From NCBI RefSeq assembly GCF_000308615.1, contig NZ_BAGB01000074.1, positions 1 through 64,000 of the forward strand: DNA of 64,000 nt. The letters run 5' to 3'. Each line of letters begins with the position of its first letter. Position 1 is the first letter of the stretch. Positions 34,272 through 42,118 of the stretch are shown here, one piece after another. Made by a program: the position numbers and the translations under genes. The notes below the pieces were generated by a model. It did not search any database and was not told where the DNA came from. It saw only the letters and a program-made list of their open reading frames with translations. Origin of the DNA: Nocardia jiangxiensis NBRC 101359. GTDB lineage: Bacteria > Actinomycetota > Actinomycetes > Mycobacteriales > Mycobacteriaceae.

Positions 34272-35045
34272 ATGGACGGAAACCCCCTGAAGGATCGCCT
34301 GGCCCGGCGTGAGCCGCTGTTCGGCGGATGGTGTTCCACCGGAACACCTTTCGTCGCCGAGGTCATCGCGCTGCAGGGCTACGACTTCATCGGCCTCGAC
34401 GCGCAGCACGGCCTGTGGAGCTACGACCGGCTGCTGTCGAGCATGATGGCACTGGCGCGAACCGGTGCCGGGATCATCGTGCGCATGCCGTCGCGCGACG
34501 CGGCGGCCGCCGGCCGGATGCTGGACGCCGGCGCGCACGGCATCATCTTCCCGATGATCGAAACTGCCGACGACGCGCGTGAGGCGGTCGAGGCCTGCCG
34601 CATCCACCCCGACGGCCGGCGCAGCTTCGGGCCTGTGCGCGCCTCCCAGTCGTTCGGTCGCGATCCGATCGCGGTGAGCGAGGGCGTGAGCTGCATCGTC
34701 ATGATCGAAACCGCCCTCGGTGTGGCGAACGTCGAGGCGATCACCGCGGTGCCCGGCATCGACTGCATCTATATCGGGCCCGGCGACCTGGCGATCACGA
34801 TGGGTCTGCCGCCGGGCAACGATCCGATACCCGGTCCGCACGCCGACGGGATCGAACGCGTACGCAAGGTCGCCGAGGCCCACGGCATCGCGGTAGGCAT
34901 GCCGTGCAGCACCGCGGCGAGCGCAATCACGTTGGCGGAGCGGGGATTCAGCTTCCTGGCGGTGGGCGCGGACACCTGGTGGCTCACCGAGCGTGCCCGC
35001 ACCGAGGCGGAATCGCTGCGCGCGGCGGGCCACCTCGGCTCCTAG
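34272..35045 (+). CDS. HpcH/HpaI-family aldolase
   Basis: 257 residues, ATG 34272 after TGGAGGAC. Beta-barrel landmarks: FGGWCSTGTPFVAEVIALQG, YDFIGLDAQHG, GAHGIIFPMIETADDAREA, IVMIETALGVANVEAI with the metal-binding Glu, and YIGPGDLAITMG with the metal Asp. These class II aldolases cleave 4-hydroxy-2-oxo acids to pyruvate plus an aldehyde. The gene begins the plus-strand catabolic unit 34-39 kb under operator site 2. A terminal cleavage step of the pathway is likely. Confidence 0.93.
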   Translation: MDGNPLKDRLARREPLFGGWCSTGTPFVAEVIALQGYDFIGLDAQHGLWSYDRLLSSMMALARTGAGIIVRMPSRDAAAAGRMLDAGAHGIIFPMIETADDAREAVEACRIHPDGRRSFGPVRASQSFGRDPIAVSEGVSCIVMIETALGVANVEAITAVPGIDCIYIGPGDLAITMGLPPGNDPIPGPHADGIERVRKVAEAHGIAVGMPCSTAASAITLAERGFSFLAVGADTWWLTERARTEAESLRAAGHLGS

Positions 35046-35049
35046 TTTT

Positions 35050-35065
35050 CAACATTGGCGTTGAC
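35050..35065. promoter_or_regulatory. operator site 3 (amidohydrolase promoter)
   Basis: TCAACA-TTGG-CGTTGA, beginning five bases after the aldolase stop. TTGACA 35062-35067 and TAACGT 35085-35090 are 17 bases apart, so the following four genes have their own promoter. Confidence 0.85.
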
Positions 35066-35190
35066 AACGCTTACCTCCGGGGCTAACGTCCCAGGTGGAA
35101 ACGATATTTTAACCCCGGCAGATCCGTTGCACTCCCTGGCCGGATTGTTTCTGACTCGCCGAGTTGTTCACGAATGGATGGTGGTTGACG

Positions 35191-36453
35191 ATGAGTCGGA
35201 TAACGCTGATCTCGAGCGACGGGCATGTCGCTGCACACATGGGTGACTATCGCCCCTACCTCGAGTCGAGGTACCACGAGGACTTCGATGCGTTTCTCAT
35301 CGATTACCGCAAATACGGTGTGGTGACCACGGATTCGACGAACATCATGAATCGGCTCGACCCTGACGTCGCGGCCGAGTGGCAGGAAAAGGTCACCAAC
35401 ACCGGCCGACTCGAAGCGAGTTGGGATCCCGCCCGGCGTGTCGCCGAGCTGGACCGAGAGGGCATCGCGGCCGAGGTCCTGTTCCAGGAGTTCGCGACGC
35501 CGTTCCTGATGAGCTCGCCGACCCACGCCGCCACGTTGCAGGTCGCGCAACCGACCGATGACCAGCTCAGCGCGGGGTACCGGGCATACAACCGGTGGGT
35601 CAGCGACTTCCGCGCATACGCGCCACACCGGTGGGCGCCCATGGCGGCGATCAGCCTGCACGATGTCGAGGCGGCGGTCACCGAGATCGAAGCCGTCAAG
35701 GAGATGGGATTCTCCGGCATCGCGCTGCCGGCACTCCCCGGCGACGACCGGCCGTACCAGCCGCAGTACGACCGGATATGGGCCGCCCTGCAGGACAACG
35801 ATCTTGTCGTCAACATTCACGTCGCGATCGGCAGCACCCTGCCTTCGTACACGCAGGCGCCCACCCTGACCTCGGCGCGCGCCATGGTCGGCGCGGACAT
35901 CTTCACCAGCGTGCGAAACCTGTTGCCGGCGTTGATCTTCGGCGGCGTCCTGGAGCGGTTCCCGAGGCTGCGGATCGTGTTCACAGAGACGCATTCCGAC
36001 TGGGTGCTGGGCGCTTTGCAGCGGATGGACCACTCGTACGACCGCAGTGACCTGCGGCGTGACATCCGCGAGGTCGTCCCGATGCGGCCGAGCGAATACT
36101 GGCGCCGCCAGTGCTACCTCGGGTCCTCGCTGTTCTCGCGCGCCGAGGTCGCGGCCCGCCATCGCATCGGCCTGGACAAGATGATGATCGGCATCGACTT
36201 CCCGCACAGTGAGGGCGCCTGGCGTTTCGGCACCCGCGAATACGTCAAGGCCACCTTCGGTGCCGAGCACGTGCCGGCCGTCGACGCGCGCAAGATGTTC
36301 GGCTCGAACGCCGCGGCCGTCTTCGGGTTCGACCTGCCCGCACTGGACGCACTCGCCGAGAAGATCGGACTCGACGAGGCCGACGCGCTGACCCCACCCG
36401 AGGTGCAGCCGACCTATCGCGGTGACCTGGATCGCCCGCTCATCGGGGCCTGA
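35191..36453 (+). CDS. amidohydrolase-family metal enzyme (ACMSD/LigW-like)
   Basis: 420 residues. ATG 35191 opens MSRITLISSDGHVAAHMGDY with the metal-binding DxH-type start. Further on are NRWVSDFRAYAPHRWAPMAA, NIHVAIGS, FPRLRIVFTETHSDWVLGAL and the ligand segment IGIDFPHSEGAW. The family (amidohydro_2) includes non-oxidative decarboxylases such as ACMSD and hydrolases of ring-cleavage products. About 100 bases of leader separate it from the promoter. With the aldolase and ThDP enzyme nearby, decarboxylation or hydrolysis of a carboxylated ring product is plausible but unproven. Confidence 0.9.
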   Translation: MSRITLISSDGHVAAHMGDYRPYLESRYHEDFDAFLIDYRKYGVVTTDSTNIMNRLDPDVAAEWQEKVTNTGRLEASWDPARRVAELDREGIAAEVLFQEFATPFLMSSPTHAATLQVAQPTDDQLSAGYRAYNRWVSDFRAYAPHRWAPMAAISLHDVEAAVTEIEAVKEMGFSGIALPALPGDDRPYQPQYDRIWAALQDNDLVVNIHVAIGSTLPSYTQAPTLTSARAMVGADIFTSVRNLLPALIFGGVLERFPRLRIVFTETHSDWVLGALQRMDHSYDRSDLRRDIREVVPMRPSEYWRRQCYLGSSLFSRAEVAARHRIGLDKMMIGIDFPHSEGAWRFGTREYVKATFGAEHVPAVDARKMFGSNAAAVFGFDLPALDALAEKIGLDEADALTPPEVQPTYRGDLDRPLIGA

Positions 36454-36483
36454 TCGCACACGGATATAGGAGAGGAGCCGGCG

Positions 36484-37338
36484 ATGCATATCGTGGACAC
36501 GACGCGACTGCCGTGGGAACTGGTGGTTCCGAATACCCGGGGCGGCGACGTTTGGCGCAAGGTCATCCTGGCTGCGAAAGGCGGCAAGCAAGTCAGCTAC
36601 GATATTCGGTTCGAGCGCTTCGGGGAGGGGGATCGCGGGTACAACTCGATCCGGCATCGCCATGATTTCGAGCAGTTGCGCTTTGCCGCTCTCGGCCGGA
36701 TGGACCTCGGATTCGATGTCCTCGAAGAAGGTGACGTCGGGTATTTTCCGGCCAACGCTTATTACGGGCCGCAGAAATGCGAGGGTGCGCTGATTCTGGT
36801 CGCGCAGTGGGGCGACCGATTCGTCACCAAGGAGGAGAGCGACGCGGCCGTCGCCGAACTGTCCAAGCACGGTGAATTTCGCGACGGCATCTACCACGCC
36901 GTCGGCGAGGGCGGCCGCCCCTTCAACAAGGATCCGCTGAACGCGATCTGGGAGCAGGTGTTCGGTGAGCCCTATAAGCCTCAGAAACCGCGCTACCGGC
37001 AGCCGGTGCTCATCACCCCGTCGGCCTTCGGCTGGTCGGAGTCCGACGGGGTCACCCAGAGCCGCAAGCACGGCGTCTTCACCGAGAACGGGCTGGCGGT
37101 CGAGTCGGTGCAGTGGCATACGGACGGATCATTCGAGGCGCCGGCCGGTGATCCCCGCCCGACATTCCTGTTCACCACGAAGGGCAGCTTCACCCACGAC
37201 GGCCAGGAATTCGGACCGCACACCGGAGTGTGGGCCGAATCCGGTGAAGGTGTCACAGTGGGTGGCGAATCGGGCAGCGAATTGCTGATGGTCCGCTTCC
37301 CCGCACCCTCGAGCCGTATCACGCTCGGCCTGTCCTGA
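36484..37338 (+). CDS. cupin-domain protein
   Basis: 284 residues, ATG 36484 after AGGAGAGG. A cupin core is suggested by YNSIRHRHDFEQLRFAALGR (His ligands), EEGDVGYFPANAYYGPQ, and a second set near the C-terminus (FLFTTKGSFTHDGQEFGPHT). Length fits a bicupin, a fold of dioxygenases, isomerases and hydrolases. It could cleave a ring or isomerise an intermediate. The RHRH and FGPHT residues suggest metal binding. Next gene follows at 28 bases. Confidence 0.8.
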   Translation: MHIVDTTRLPWELVVPNTRGGDVWRKVILAAKGGKQVSYDIRFERFGEGDRGYNSIRHRHDFEQLRFAALGRMDLGFDVLEEGDVGYFPANAYYGPQKCEGALILVAQWGDRFVTKEESDAAVAELSKHGEFRDGIYHAVGEGGRPFNKDPLNAIWEQVFGEPYKPQKPRYRQPVLITPSAFGWSESDGVTQSRKHGVFTENGLAVESVQWHTDGSFEAPAGDPRPTFLFTTKGSFTHDGQEFGPHTGVWAESGEGVTVGGESGSELLMVRFPAPSSRITLGLS

Positions 37339-37366
37339 TTTCGGAAACAATGGAGTAGAACCGAAT

Positions 37367-38281
37367 ATGAACCAAATGCGATTCGATGGCCGAGTCGCCC
37401 TCATCACGGGGGCCGGCCGCGGACTGGGACGTGCCTATGCCGAATTGCTCGCATCACGCGGCGCGATGGTTGTAGCCAACGACCTTGCGGTGGAATCGGT
37501 CGACCGGGATGAGGATTCGTCCAGTCCCGCGGTGCTCGAGACGATTCAGCACGCCGGCGGAAACGCCGAAATGATATATGCCGACCTCGCATCGGAGGCG
37601 AGTTCTCGTGAACTCGCCCGCGAGGCGCTGCGCAAGCACGGCCGGGTGGATATTTTCATCCACAATGCGGGCACCGCCACCGGCAGCCTCGACCATCACC
37701 TCGACCTTCATCTGAAGGGTGCCGTGTGGGTGCTGCACGAGCTCTGGCCGGGAATGGTGGAACGCCGGTACGGCCGGGTGCTGATCACGACATCGGGCGT
37801 CGGGATGTACGGTTCCGGCGCCGGCGGACAGCGCGCCGACGACGCGAGCGCGACCGGGTTCGGCGAGAACTGGCTGTACGGGGTGGCCAAGGCCGGCGCG
37901 TACGGCCTCACCCGGCATCTGGCGAACCGAGGCCGGGCCGCCGACATCAAGGTCAACGCCATCGCACCGATCGCCTACACAGCGGCCGCGCGGCACGCCA
38001 CGACGGGGCGCACCGAGGACCCGACCGGCCGCTTGCAGTGGATTCGAGAGCAATGCACGCCGGAACGAGTGGCACCGGTGGCCGCGTACCTCGTGCACGA
38101 CGACTGCGCAGTCACCGGCGAGGTCTGGCGGGCGGCGGGCGGCAAGGTTGGGCGCATCTTCGTCGCCGAGACACCGGGAATCGAGCTGACGGACCTGCGG
38201 CTCGAGGACGTGCGGGACAACATCGAGACGATCCGGGACGAGAAGGGCTACACCGTCCCCGCATCGTCCGGTGTGGGCTGA
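37367..38281 (+). CDS. SDR-family dehydrogenase (multifunctional type)
   Basis: 304 residues, ATG 37367. Cofactor motif TGAGRGLGRAYAELLASRGA, then NDLAVES typical of the MaoC-linked/FabG-like group, NAG segment HNAGTATGS, and YGVAKAG as active site. It resembles the dehydrogenase domain of multifunctional beta-oxidation proteins. It would oxidise a secondary alcohol on an acyl-CoA or ring intermediate. It lies 24 bases before the SnoaL gene. Confidence 0.92.
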   Translation: MNQMRFDGRVALITGAGRGLGRAYAELLASRGAMVVANDLAVESVDRDEDSSSPAVLETIQHAGGNAEMIYADLASEASSRELAREALRKHGRVDIFIHNAGTATGSLDHHLDLHLKGAVWVLHELWPGMVERRYGRVLITTSGVGMYGSGAGGQRADDASATGFGENWLYGVAKAGAYGLTRHLANRGRAADIKVNAIAPIAYTAAARHATTGRTEDPTGRLQWIREQCTPERVAPVAAYLVHDDCAVTGEVWRAAGGKVGRIFVAETPGIELTDLRLEDVRDNIETIRDEKGYTVPASSGVG

Positions 38282-38305
38282 TCACGCTGATCGAGGAGAA
38301 TTCTG

Positions 38306-38899
38306 GTGGATACCACAACGACCGTGAGCGGCAACGGAATGGATGCCCGATTGCGCCTGCTGCTCGACGAACGCGAGATCAAAAATTGTGTGCTGCGATA
38401 CTGCCACGGCACCGACCGGCTGAACTGGGATTTGGTGGCCGACTGCTACATGCCCGAAGCTGCCGATGACCACGGCGCCTTCCAGGGCGGGCCGGCGGAA
38501 CTGGCCGGCTGGCTGGCCGCCAAAGCCAAGTATCGCGGCGCTAAACAGCACATCGTCGCCAACCAGCTGGTCGAAATTTCCGGCGACCGCGCGGTCTGCG
38601 AAAGCTACTACCTCTGCTACATCGAATTCATCGACGACCCCGAATTCGTCACGAACGGTGGCGCCGAGGCCGTCCTGATGGGCGGCCGCTACGTCGACCG
38701 CATGGCCCGCATCGAGGGCACCTGGAAAATCGCCGACCGGGTTTCGCTCGTGGACTGGACGCGCAGCCTCGGCGAACCCGCGTACTGGTCCTCGCCCGCG
38801 GCGGCAACCTTCACCAAGGGCCGCGGCGACGACCAGGATCCGGCCCGCCTCGCATTCGCCGAGCTGGGCCTGAGCCCGGGGGTTCGAGTATCGCACTGA
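38306..38899 (+). CDS. SnoaL-like/NTF2-fold protein
   Basis: 197 residues, GTG 38306 after GAGGAG. Fold signature: DEREIKNCVLRYCHGTDRLN, WDLVADCYMPEAADDHGAFQ, VCESYYLCYIEF, and GRYVDRMARIEGTWKIADR with DWTRS. This SnoaL_4 arrangement occurs in ring-hydroxylating small subunits, dehydratases and hydrolases. Its last 30 bases start the duplicated block that recurs at 40762. End of the four-gene transcription unit from operator site 3. Confidence 0.88.
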   Translation: MDTTTTVSGNGMDARLRLLLDEREIKNCVLRYCHGTDRLNWDLVADCYMPEAADDHGAFQGGPAELAGWLAAKAKYRGAKQHIVANQLVEISGDRAVCESYYLCYIEFIDDPEFVTNGGAEAVLMGGRYVDRMARIEGTWKIADRVSLVDWTRSLGEPAYWSSPAAATFTKGRGDDQDPARLAFAELGLSPGVRVSH

Positions 38900-38914
38900 A
38901 CGTGCGACGAGGGG

Positions 38915-38984
38915 CGAAGCGCCTTCCCGGACTGTGAAAATCGAAGTTGTAAGACTCGATTATTCTGTCCGGGAAGGCATTTCG
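38915..38984. terminator. long hairpin in copy A
   Basis: 17-base arms with two wobble pairs (right arm TCCGGGAAGGCATTTCG), 36-base loop with inner pairing AATCGA/TCGATT. It follows the SnoaL stop by 15 bases, so it likely ends that transcript. Its counterpart in copy B is perfect. Confidence 0.65.
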
Positions 38985-39309
38985 ATTACCGATGACAACC
39001 ACGATATTGGCGATGCGGGTGCCCGATGTGCCATCACGGGCGGAATGGAGACGGCGCCGCGACAGCCGTCCGTCCCGCGGCATCCCGGCCGCCGGCCACT
39101 GCGGAGCATGAGTTCCATCGCCTACTGTGGACCGCCACATAGACGGCCGACATCGACCAGCTGTCCGGTCTCCTCCGGCTCGACGCCACCATGGTCGACG
39201 TCGGCCTCGGGCTGTCGTCGAGCAGGGGCGTGACGCGATCATGGACCGGGCCCGGCAAAGTCTGGGCAGCGGGTACGCGGGGCCGTCCACGACCTGCGGA
39301 TCTACGGGC

Positions 39310-39412
39310 TCAGCCGATCCGGTGGCCGCCGCGGAAGAACGGCAGCGAAGATCGTCGGCTCGATATCTATTGCCGCTGGATTACTCGCCATCGAGTCGGA
39401 CGCTGCGGTCGT
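39310..39412 (-). pseudogene. flavin reductase remnant (copy A)
   Basis: Keeps about 20 N-terminal codons (SMASNPAAID, EPTIF) fused to the last codons (GGHRIG type end) of the gene at 41296-41808, with about 410 bases deleted. The start codon position holds ACG in place of ATG. Promoter and operator (site 4) upstream remain intact. Confidence 0.8.
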
Positions 39413-39443
39413 AAGCCCATCCTACGAATCGGGCTTACATATT

Positions 39444-39459
39444 TCAACATATATGTTGA
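39444..39459. promoter_or_regulatory. operator site 4
   Basis: TCAACA-TATA-TGTTGA. Minus-strand TTGAAA (39442-39447) and TAGGAT (39419-39424), spacing 17, point to the dead reductase copy. Confidence 0.85.
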
Positions 39460-39572
39460 TTACATTGACGATGGTGATGCGTCTCCGACCAGCTGAGCAG
39501 AGCTGTCAGCCAGCATAGTCGTGGCGAGTAGCCGCCGACATGGGGCACAGAAATCCAGGGCCTCATGATCGT

Positions 39573-39588
39573 TCAACCACTTCGTTGA
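39573..39588. promoter_or_regulatory. operator site 5 (secreted protein promoter)
   Basis: TCAACC-ACTT-CGTTGA. TTGACA 39585-39590 and TAACGT 39608-39613, spacing 17, start a transcript toward the secreted protein gene with a leader of about 235 bases. Confidence 0.8.
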
Positions 39589-39720
39589 CAACCTGATGTG
39601 ACCGAGCTAACGTTTCTGTCCGAGGGTAGGAGCCCCGTCGGAACCCCGGAACTCGGTCTGCCCGACTGGAAATCGGTGTCGCCGGTCGAGCGAGCGAACT
39701 CCTACCTCCCTGAACAGGTC

Positions 39721-39774
39721 CGGCCGCTACACCGGCCGCTACACCGGCCGCTACACCGGCCGCTACACCGGCCG
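39721..39774 (+). repeat. 12-base tandem repeat in mRNA leader
   Basis: Four exact copies of CGGCCGCTACAC and a partial fifth. The repeat lies in the leader of the secreted protein gene. Each unit contains CGGCCG, able to self-pair; copy number is likely variable by slippage. Confidence 0.9.
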
Positions 39775-39851
39775 TCACCCCTCCCCGGCGTCACGCCGGA
39801 GCTCCACCTCCTCCGCAACGAAGCCGAGGAGCCCGATGAGAGGAAACATCG

Positions 39852-40559
39852 ATGAGGAAAATCGCTGCGACATGCGCGTTGGTCGCCGGAGCCGCCGTGG
39901 GCATCGCGGGAACCGCGCAGGCGGCCCCGCAACCGGACGCCATCCACTACAAGACGACCGCCACACCGACGGGAACCGTCATCACCACCGACGCGGGAAC
40001 CCTGGACGCCGACAACGGCGTATTCAAGATCAAGAGCCGCAACGGAACCGTGCTCGCCGGATCCGACCTGTCCTTCCGGGTCGACGACTTCATGTTCCCC
40101 ATCGCCGCGAAGATCAACGGCCACACCGCCACGCTCACCCCCCAGTTCGACCTCGCGCACGCCACCTACAAACCGGTCGCCCTGCCGTTCGAGGACCAGG
40201 CACCGTTCAAAACCCAGTACGACCGCGAGCAGGCCGCCTGGAACCGCATGGCCAGCACCATCACCACCGGCGCCACCGTCGGAACCATGGTCGGCGGCCT
40301 CAGCGGCGCGGCAGTGGGCTGCGTCCTGGGCGGCATCGCCGGCGCCACCATCGCCGCGGCGACCATCGTCGGCATGTTCGGCCCATTCATCCCCGCAGCC
40401 GCCGTCGGCTGCCTCGGCGGCATCGTGGCCATCGGAGCCCTCGGCACCGCCCTGGGCCAACTCCTGGTCACCGCACCACTCACCATCATGGCCGCGGTCC
40501 AGTACTTCACCACCATCAACGAACCCGCACCCCGCCCCGCCCCCGCCACAACGAAGTAG
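39852..40559 (+). CDS. secreted Gly/Ala-rich protein with hydrophobic C-terminal region
   Basis: 235 residues, ATG 39852 after GAGAGGAAACATCG. Signal peptide MRKIAATCALVAGAAVGIAG with cleavage likely after TAQA. A beta-type region (about 25-120, DAIHYKTTATPTGTVITTDA) is followed by a Gly/Ala-rich hydrophobic region with four paired cysteines (AVGCVLGGIAG, AAVGCLGG). Function unknown. Related to the truncated gene at 31504. It sits between the duplicated blocks and is driven by operator site 5, so it belongs to the regulon and may act in the envelope on substrate entry. Confidence 0.8.
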   Translation: MRKIAATCALVAGAAVGIAGTAQAAPQPDAIHYKTTATPTGTVITTDAGTLDADNGVFKIKSRNGTVLAGSDLSFRVDDFMFPIAAKINGHTATLTPQFDLAHATYKPVALPFEDQAPFKTQYDREQAAWNRMASTITTGATVGTMVGGLSGAAVGCVLGGIAGATIAAATIVGMFGPFIPAAAVGCLGGIVAIGALGTALGQLLVTAPLTIMAAVQYFTTINEPAPRPAPATTK

Positions 40560-40761
40560 CCCGCAACCACCCCGGAGTGTTCCGGCGCCGCGGGACTTTC
40601 ACCACCGGGCGCCGAACGCTCTCCCACAGAGGCCGCTTCCCAGTCCTATACGAAAGCACCTGCCGTACATCATGTTACGGCATTCGACAGGACGCTCTTC
40701 CGCAACGCACCGTCAGCCCGGACCGAACGGCCGGATACTCTCACCCACATGTCGGTGCGGC
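40560..40761. other. intergenic, no gene
   Basis: About 200 bases after the secreted protein stop. No recognised elements. Confidence 0.3.
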
Positions 40762-40810
40762 GGGCCTGAGCCCGGAGGCTCGAGTATCACACTGAGTGTG
40801 TGGTGAGGGG

Positions 40811-40879
40811 CGAAATGCCTTCCCGGAATGGGAAATCGGACTCGTAAGGCTCGATCGTACTGTCCGGGAAGGCATTTCG
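40811..40879. terminator. perfect long hairpin in copy B
   Basis: Arms CGAAATGCCTTCCCGGA and TCCGGGAAGGCATTTCG, 17 bp, loop of 35 bases. It lies downstream of both the secreted protein gene (plus strand) and the flavin reductase (minus strand, 417 bases beyond its stop), so it could terminate both. Confidence 0.65.
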
Positions 40880-41295
40880 AATATCGATAACAACCACAGC
40901 GATCGCGATGCGGGTCCCCGATGCTCGGGGCGGAGGGCATGCGCTATCGGTTCAGCGATTCGATCCGACCGCGACAGCCGCCCGTCCCGCTGCATCCCGG
41001 CCCGGCGGCCACTACGGAGCAGGAGTTTCGATCGCCGAGTCCGGATCGCCACGCAGACAGCCGATCCCAATCAACTGTACGTCCGCTCCGGCCTGACGCC
41101 GTCGTGGTCCAGTCAGCGTCGGCTCTCATCGAGCAGGGGCGCGAGGCGATCATGAACCCCAGTCGCCCGCACCGAAGGACTCCTTGCCGAGAAGATACGC
41201 GTCTGCGGGGGCGCGGGGTCTGTGGGCTGCAGATCCACTTCAACGGGTGATTGCTCGGCGGTGGCCGCTGAAGATGAGTTCCAGGCCCGCAACAC
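40880..41295. other. region downstream of flavin reductase
   Basis: About 415 bases between the hairpin and the reductase stop. Part of the duplicated block, present in shortened form in copy A. No gene recognised; frames on both strands are low-complexity. Confidence 0.3.
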
Positions 41296-41808
41296 TCAGC
41301 CGATCCGGTGACCGCCGCGGAAGAACGGCAGCGGAGACGACAGGCGCCCATCCCCCAGCGCTCGCACGCGCCCCACGCAGATCTCGTGGTCGCCGCCGGC
41401 GTGGATCGTCTCGATGTCACAGTCGATCCACGCGATCACATCGTCGAGCCGCGGGCAGCCGCCCTCCGATGTGGACCAGCCGACCCCGTCGAACTTTTCC
41501 GCTCCGCTGCGGGCGAACTGACGACATACCGCTTCCTGGTCGGCGGCCAGCACATTGATGCAGAACCGCCCCGCGCGCTTGATGATCGGCCACGTCTCCG
41601 ACGAATTCGCCGCGCAGAAGCCAACCAACGGCGGGGCCAGCGAGATCGAGAAGAACGAGCCGATCGCCAGTCCGACCGGCTGCTCGCCGTCCATGGTCGA
41701 TACCACGACAACGCCGGTCAGGAAGTGACCGAGCACTCGCCGGAAGATCGTCGGCTCGACATCTATTGCCGCTGGATTACTCGCCATCGAGTCGGACGTT
41801 GTGACCAT
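41296..41808 (-). CDS. flavin reductase (HpaC/NTAB family)
   Basis: 170 residues from ATG 41808. Landmarks: FRRVLGHFLTGVVVVSTMDG, PVGLAIGSFFSISLAPPLVG, FCAANSSETWPII, GRFCINVLAADQEAVCRQFA, and GGDHEICVGRVRAL with a GDH end. It reduces free FMN or FAD with NAD(P)H and would feed the luciferase-family monooxygenase at 32779. The -10 box TAGGAT lies six bases before the ATG, so the mRNA is probably leaderless. A second ATG (MASN) eight codons in lacks a ribosome site. Repressed through operator site 6. Confidence 0.92.
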   Translation of the reverse strand: MVTTSDSMASNPAAIDVEPTIFRRVLGHFLTGVVVVSTMDGEQPVGLAIGSFFSISLAPPLVGFCAANSSETWPIIKRAGRFCINVLAADQEAVCRQFARSGAEKFDGVGWSTSEGGCPRLDDVIAWIDCDIETIHAGGDHEICVGRVRALGDGRLSSPLPFFRGGHRIG

Positions 41809-41839
41809 AAGCCCATCCTACGAATCTGGTTTACATATT

Positions 41840-41855
41840 TCAACACTTATGTTGA
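41840..41855. promoter_or_regulatory. operator site 6 (flavin reductase promoter)
   Basis: TCAACA-CTTA-TGTTGA. Minus-strand TTGAAA (41838-41843) and TAGGAT (41815-41820), spacing 17. Confidence 0.85.
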
Positions 41856-41967
41856 TTGTATCGGCGTTGGCGACGTGTCTCCGATCAGCTGAGCGTAGCT
41901 GTCAGCCAGCACAGTCGTGTACAGAGCTATCGACGTGAGGCGCAGTTGGCCAGCTGCTCCCGATTGT

Positions 41968-41983
41968 TCAACTACTTCGTTGA
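41968..41983. promoter_or_regulatory. operator site 7 (SDR-liv promoter)
   Basis: TCAACT-ACTT-CGTTGA. TTGACA 41980-41985 and TAACGT 42003-42008, spacing 17, read to the leader ORF, SDR and probably the ABC transporter genes. Confidence 0.85.
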
Positions 41984-42073
41984 CAACCCGATGTGACCGA
42001 GCTAACGTTCCTGAAAGCCGCCCTGCCGAGCAGTCATCGACGGGGGCCGACAGGGCCAAAGGAGGCCGTCAGC

Positions 42074-42118
42074 ATGATTCATTCGTCGACCGTGGCTAGC
42101 ATCCGGTGGCCGTCATGA
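42074..42118 (+). CDS. 14-residue leader ORF before SDR
   Basis: ATG 42074 follows AAAGGAGG, a better ribosome site than that of the SDR. It encodes MIHSSTVASIRWPS and its TGA overlaps the SDR ATG at 42115 (ATGA). It probably feeds ribosomes to the SDR start. Confidence 0.45.
   Translation: MIHSSTVASIRWPS

Larger units (their letters stand above)
38866..39618. repeat. duplicated block, copy A (deletion derivative)
   Basis: Direct repeat of 40762-42013, starting in the last 34 bases of the SnoaL gene and running through a hairpin, a decayed flavin reductase and the paired operators. Lacks about 410 bases inside the reductase relative to copy B. Identity is strong in the hairpin, the reductase ends and the promoter (GACCGAGCTAACGT). 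Confidence 0.85.
40762..42013. repeat. duplicated block, copy B
   Basis: Second copy of the block at 38866. It begins with the last 34 bases of a SnoaL-like gene end (ending in RVSH then TGA) although no SnoaL gene precedes it. It contains the intact flavin reductase and operators 6 and 7. The copies flank the secreted protein gene. Confidence 0.85.

Noticed and set aside
38880..38900. T-arm-like GGTTCGAGTATC suggesting a tRNA
   Set aside because: It lies inside the SnoaL coding sequence and no cloverleaf can be formed around it.
39721..39774. Possible CRISPR or protein repeat
   Set aside because: Units are 12 bases with no spacers, and the frames through it show no domain; it is a simple tandem repeat in a leader.
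39598..39855. 85-codon ORF with repeated PLHR units before the secreted protein
   Set aside because: Its start lies within the promoter, before the expected transcription start; coding appearance is due to the tandem repeat.
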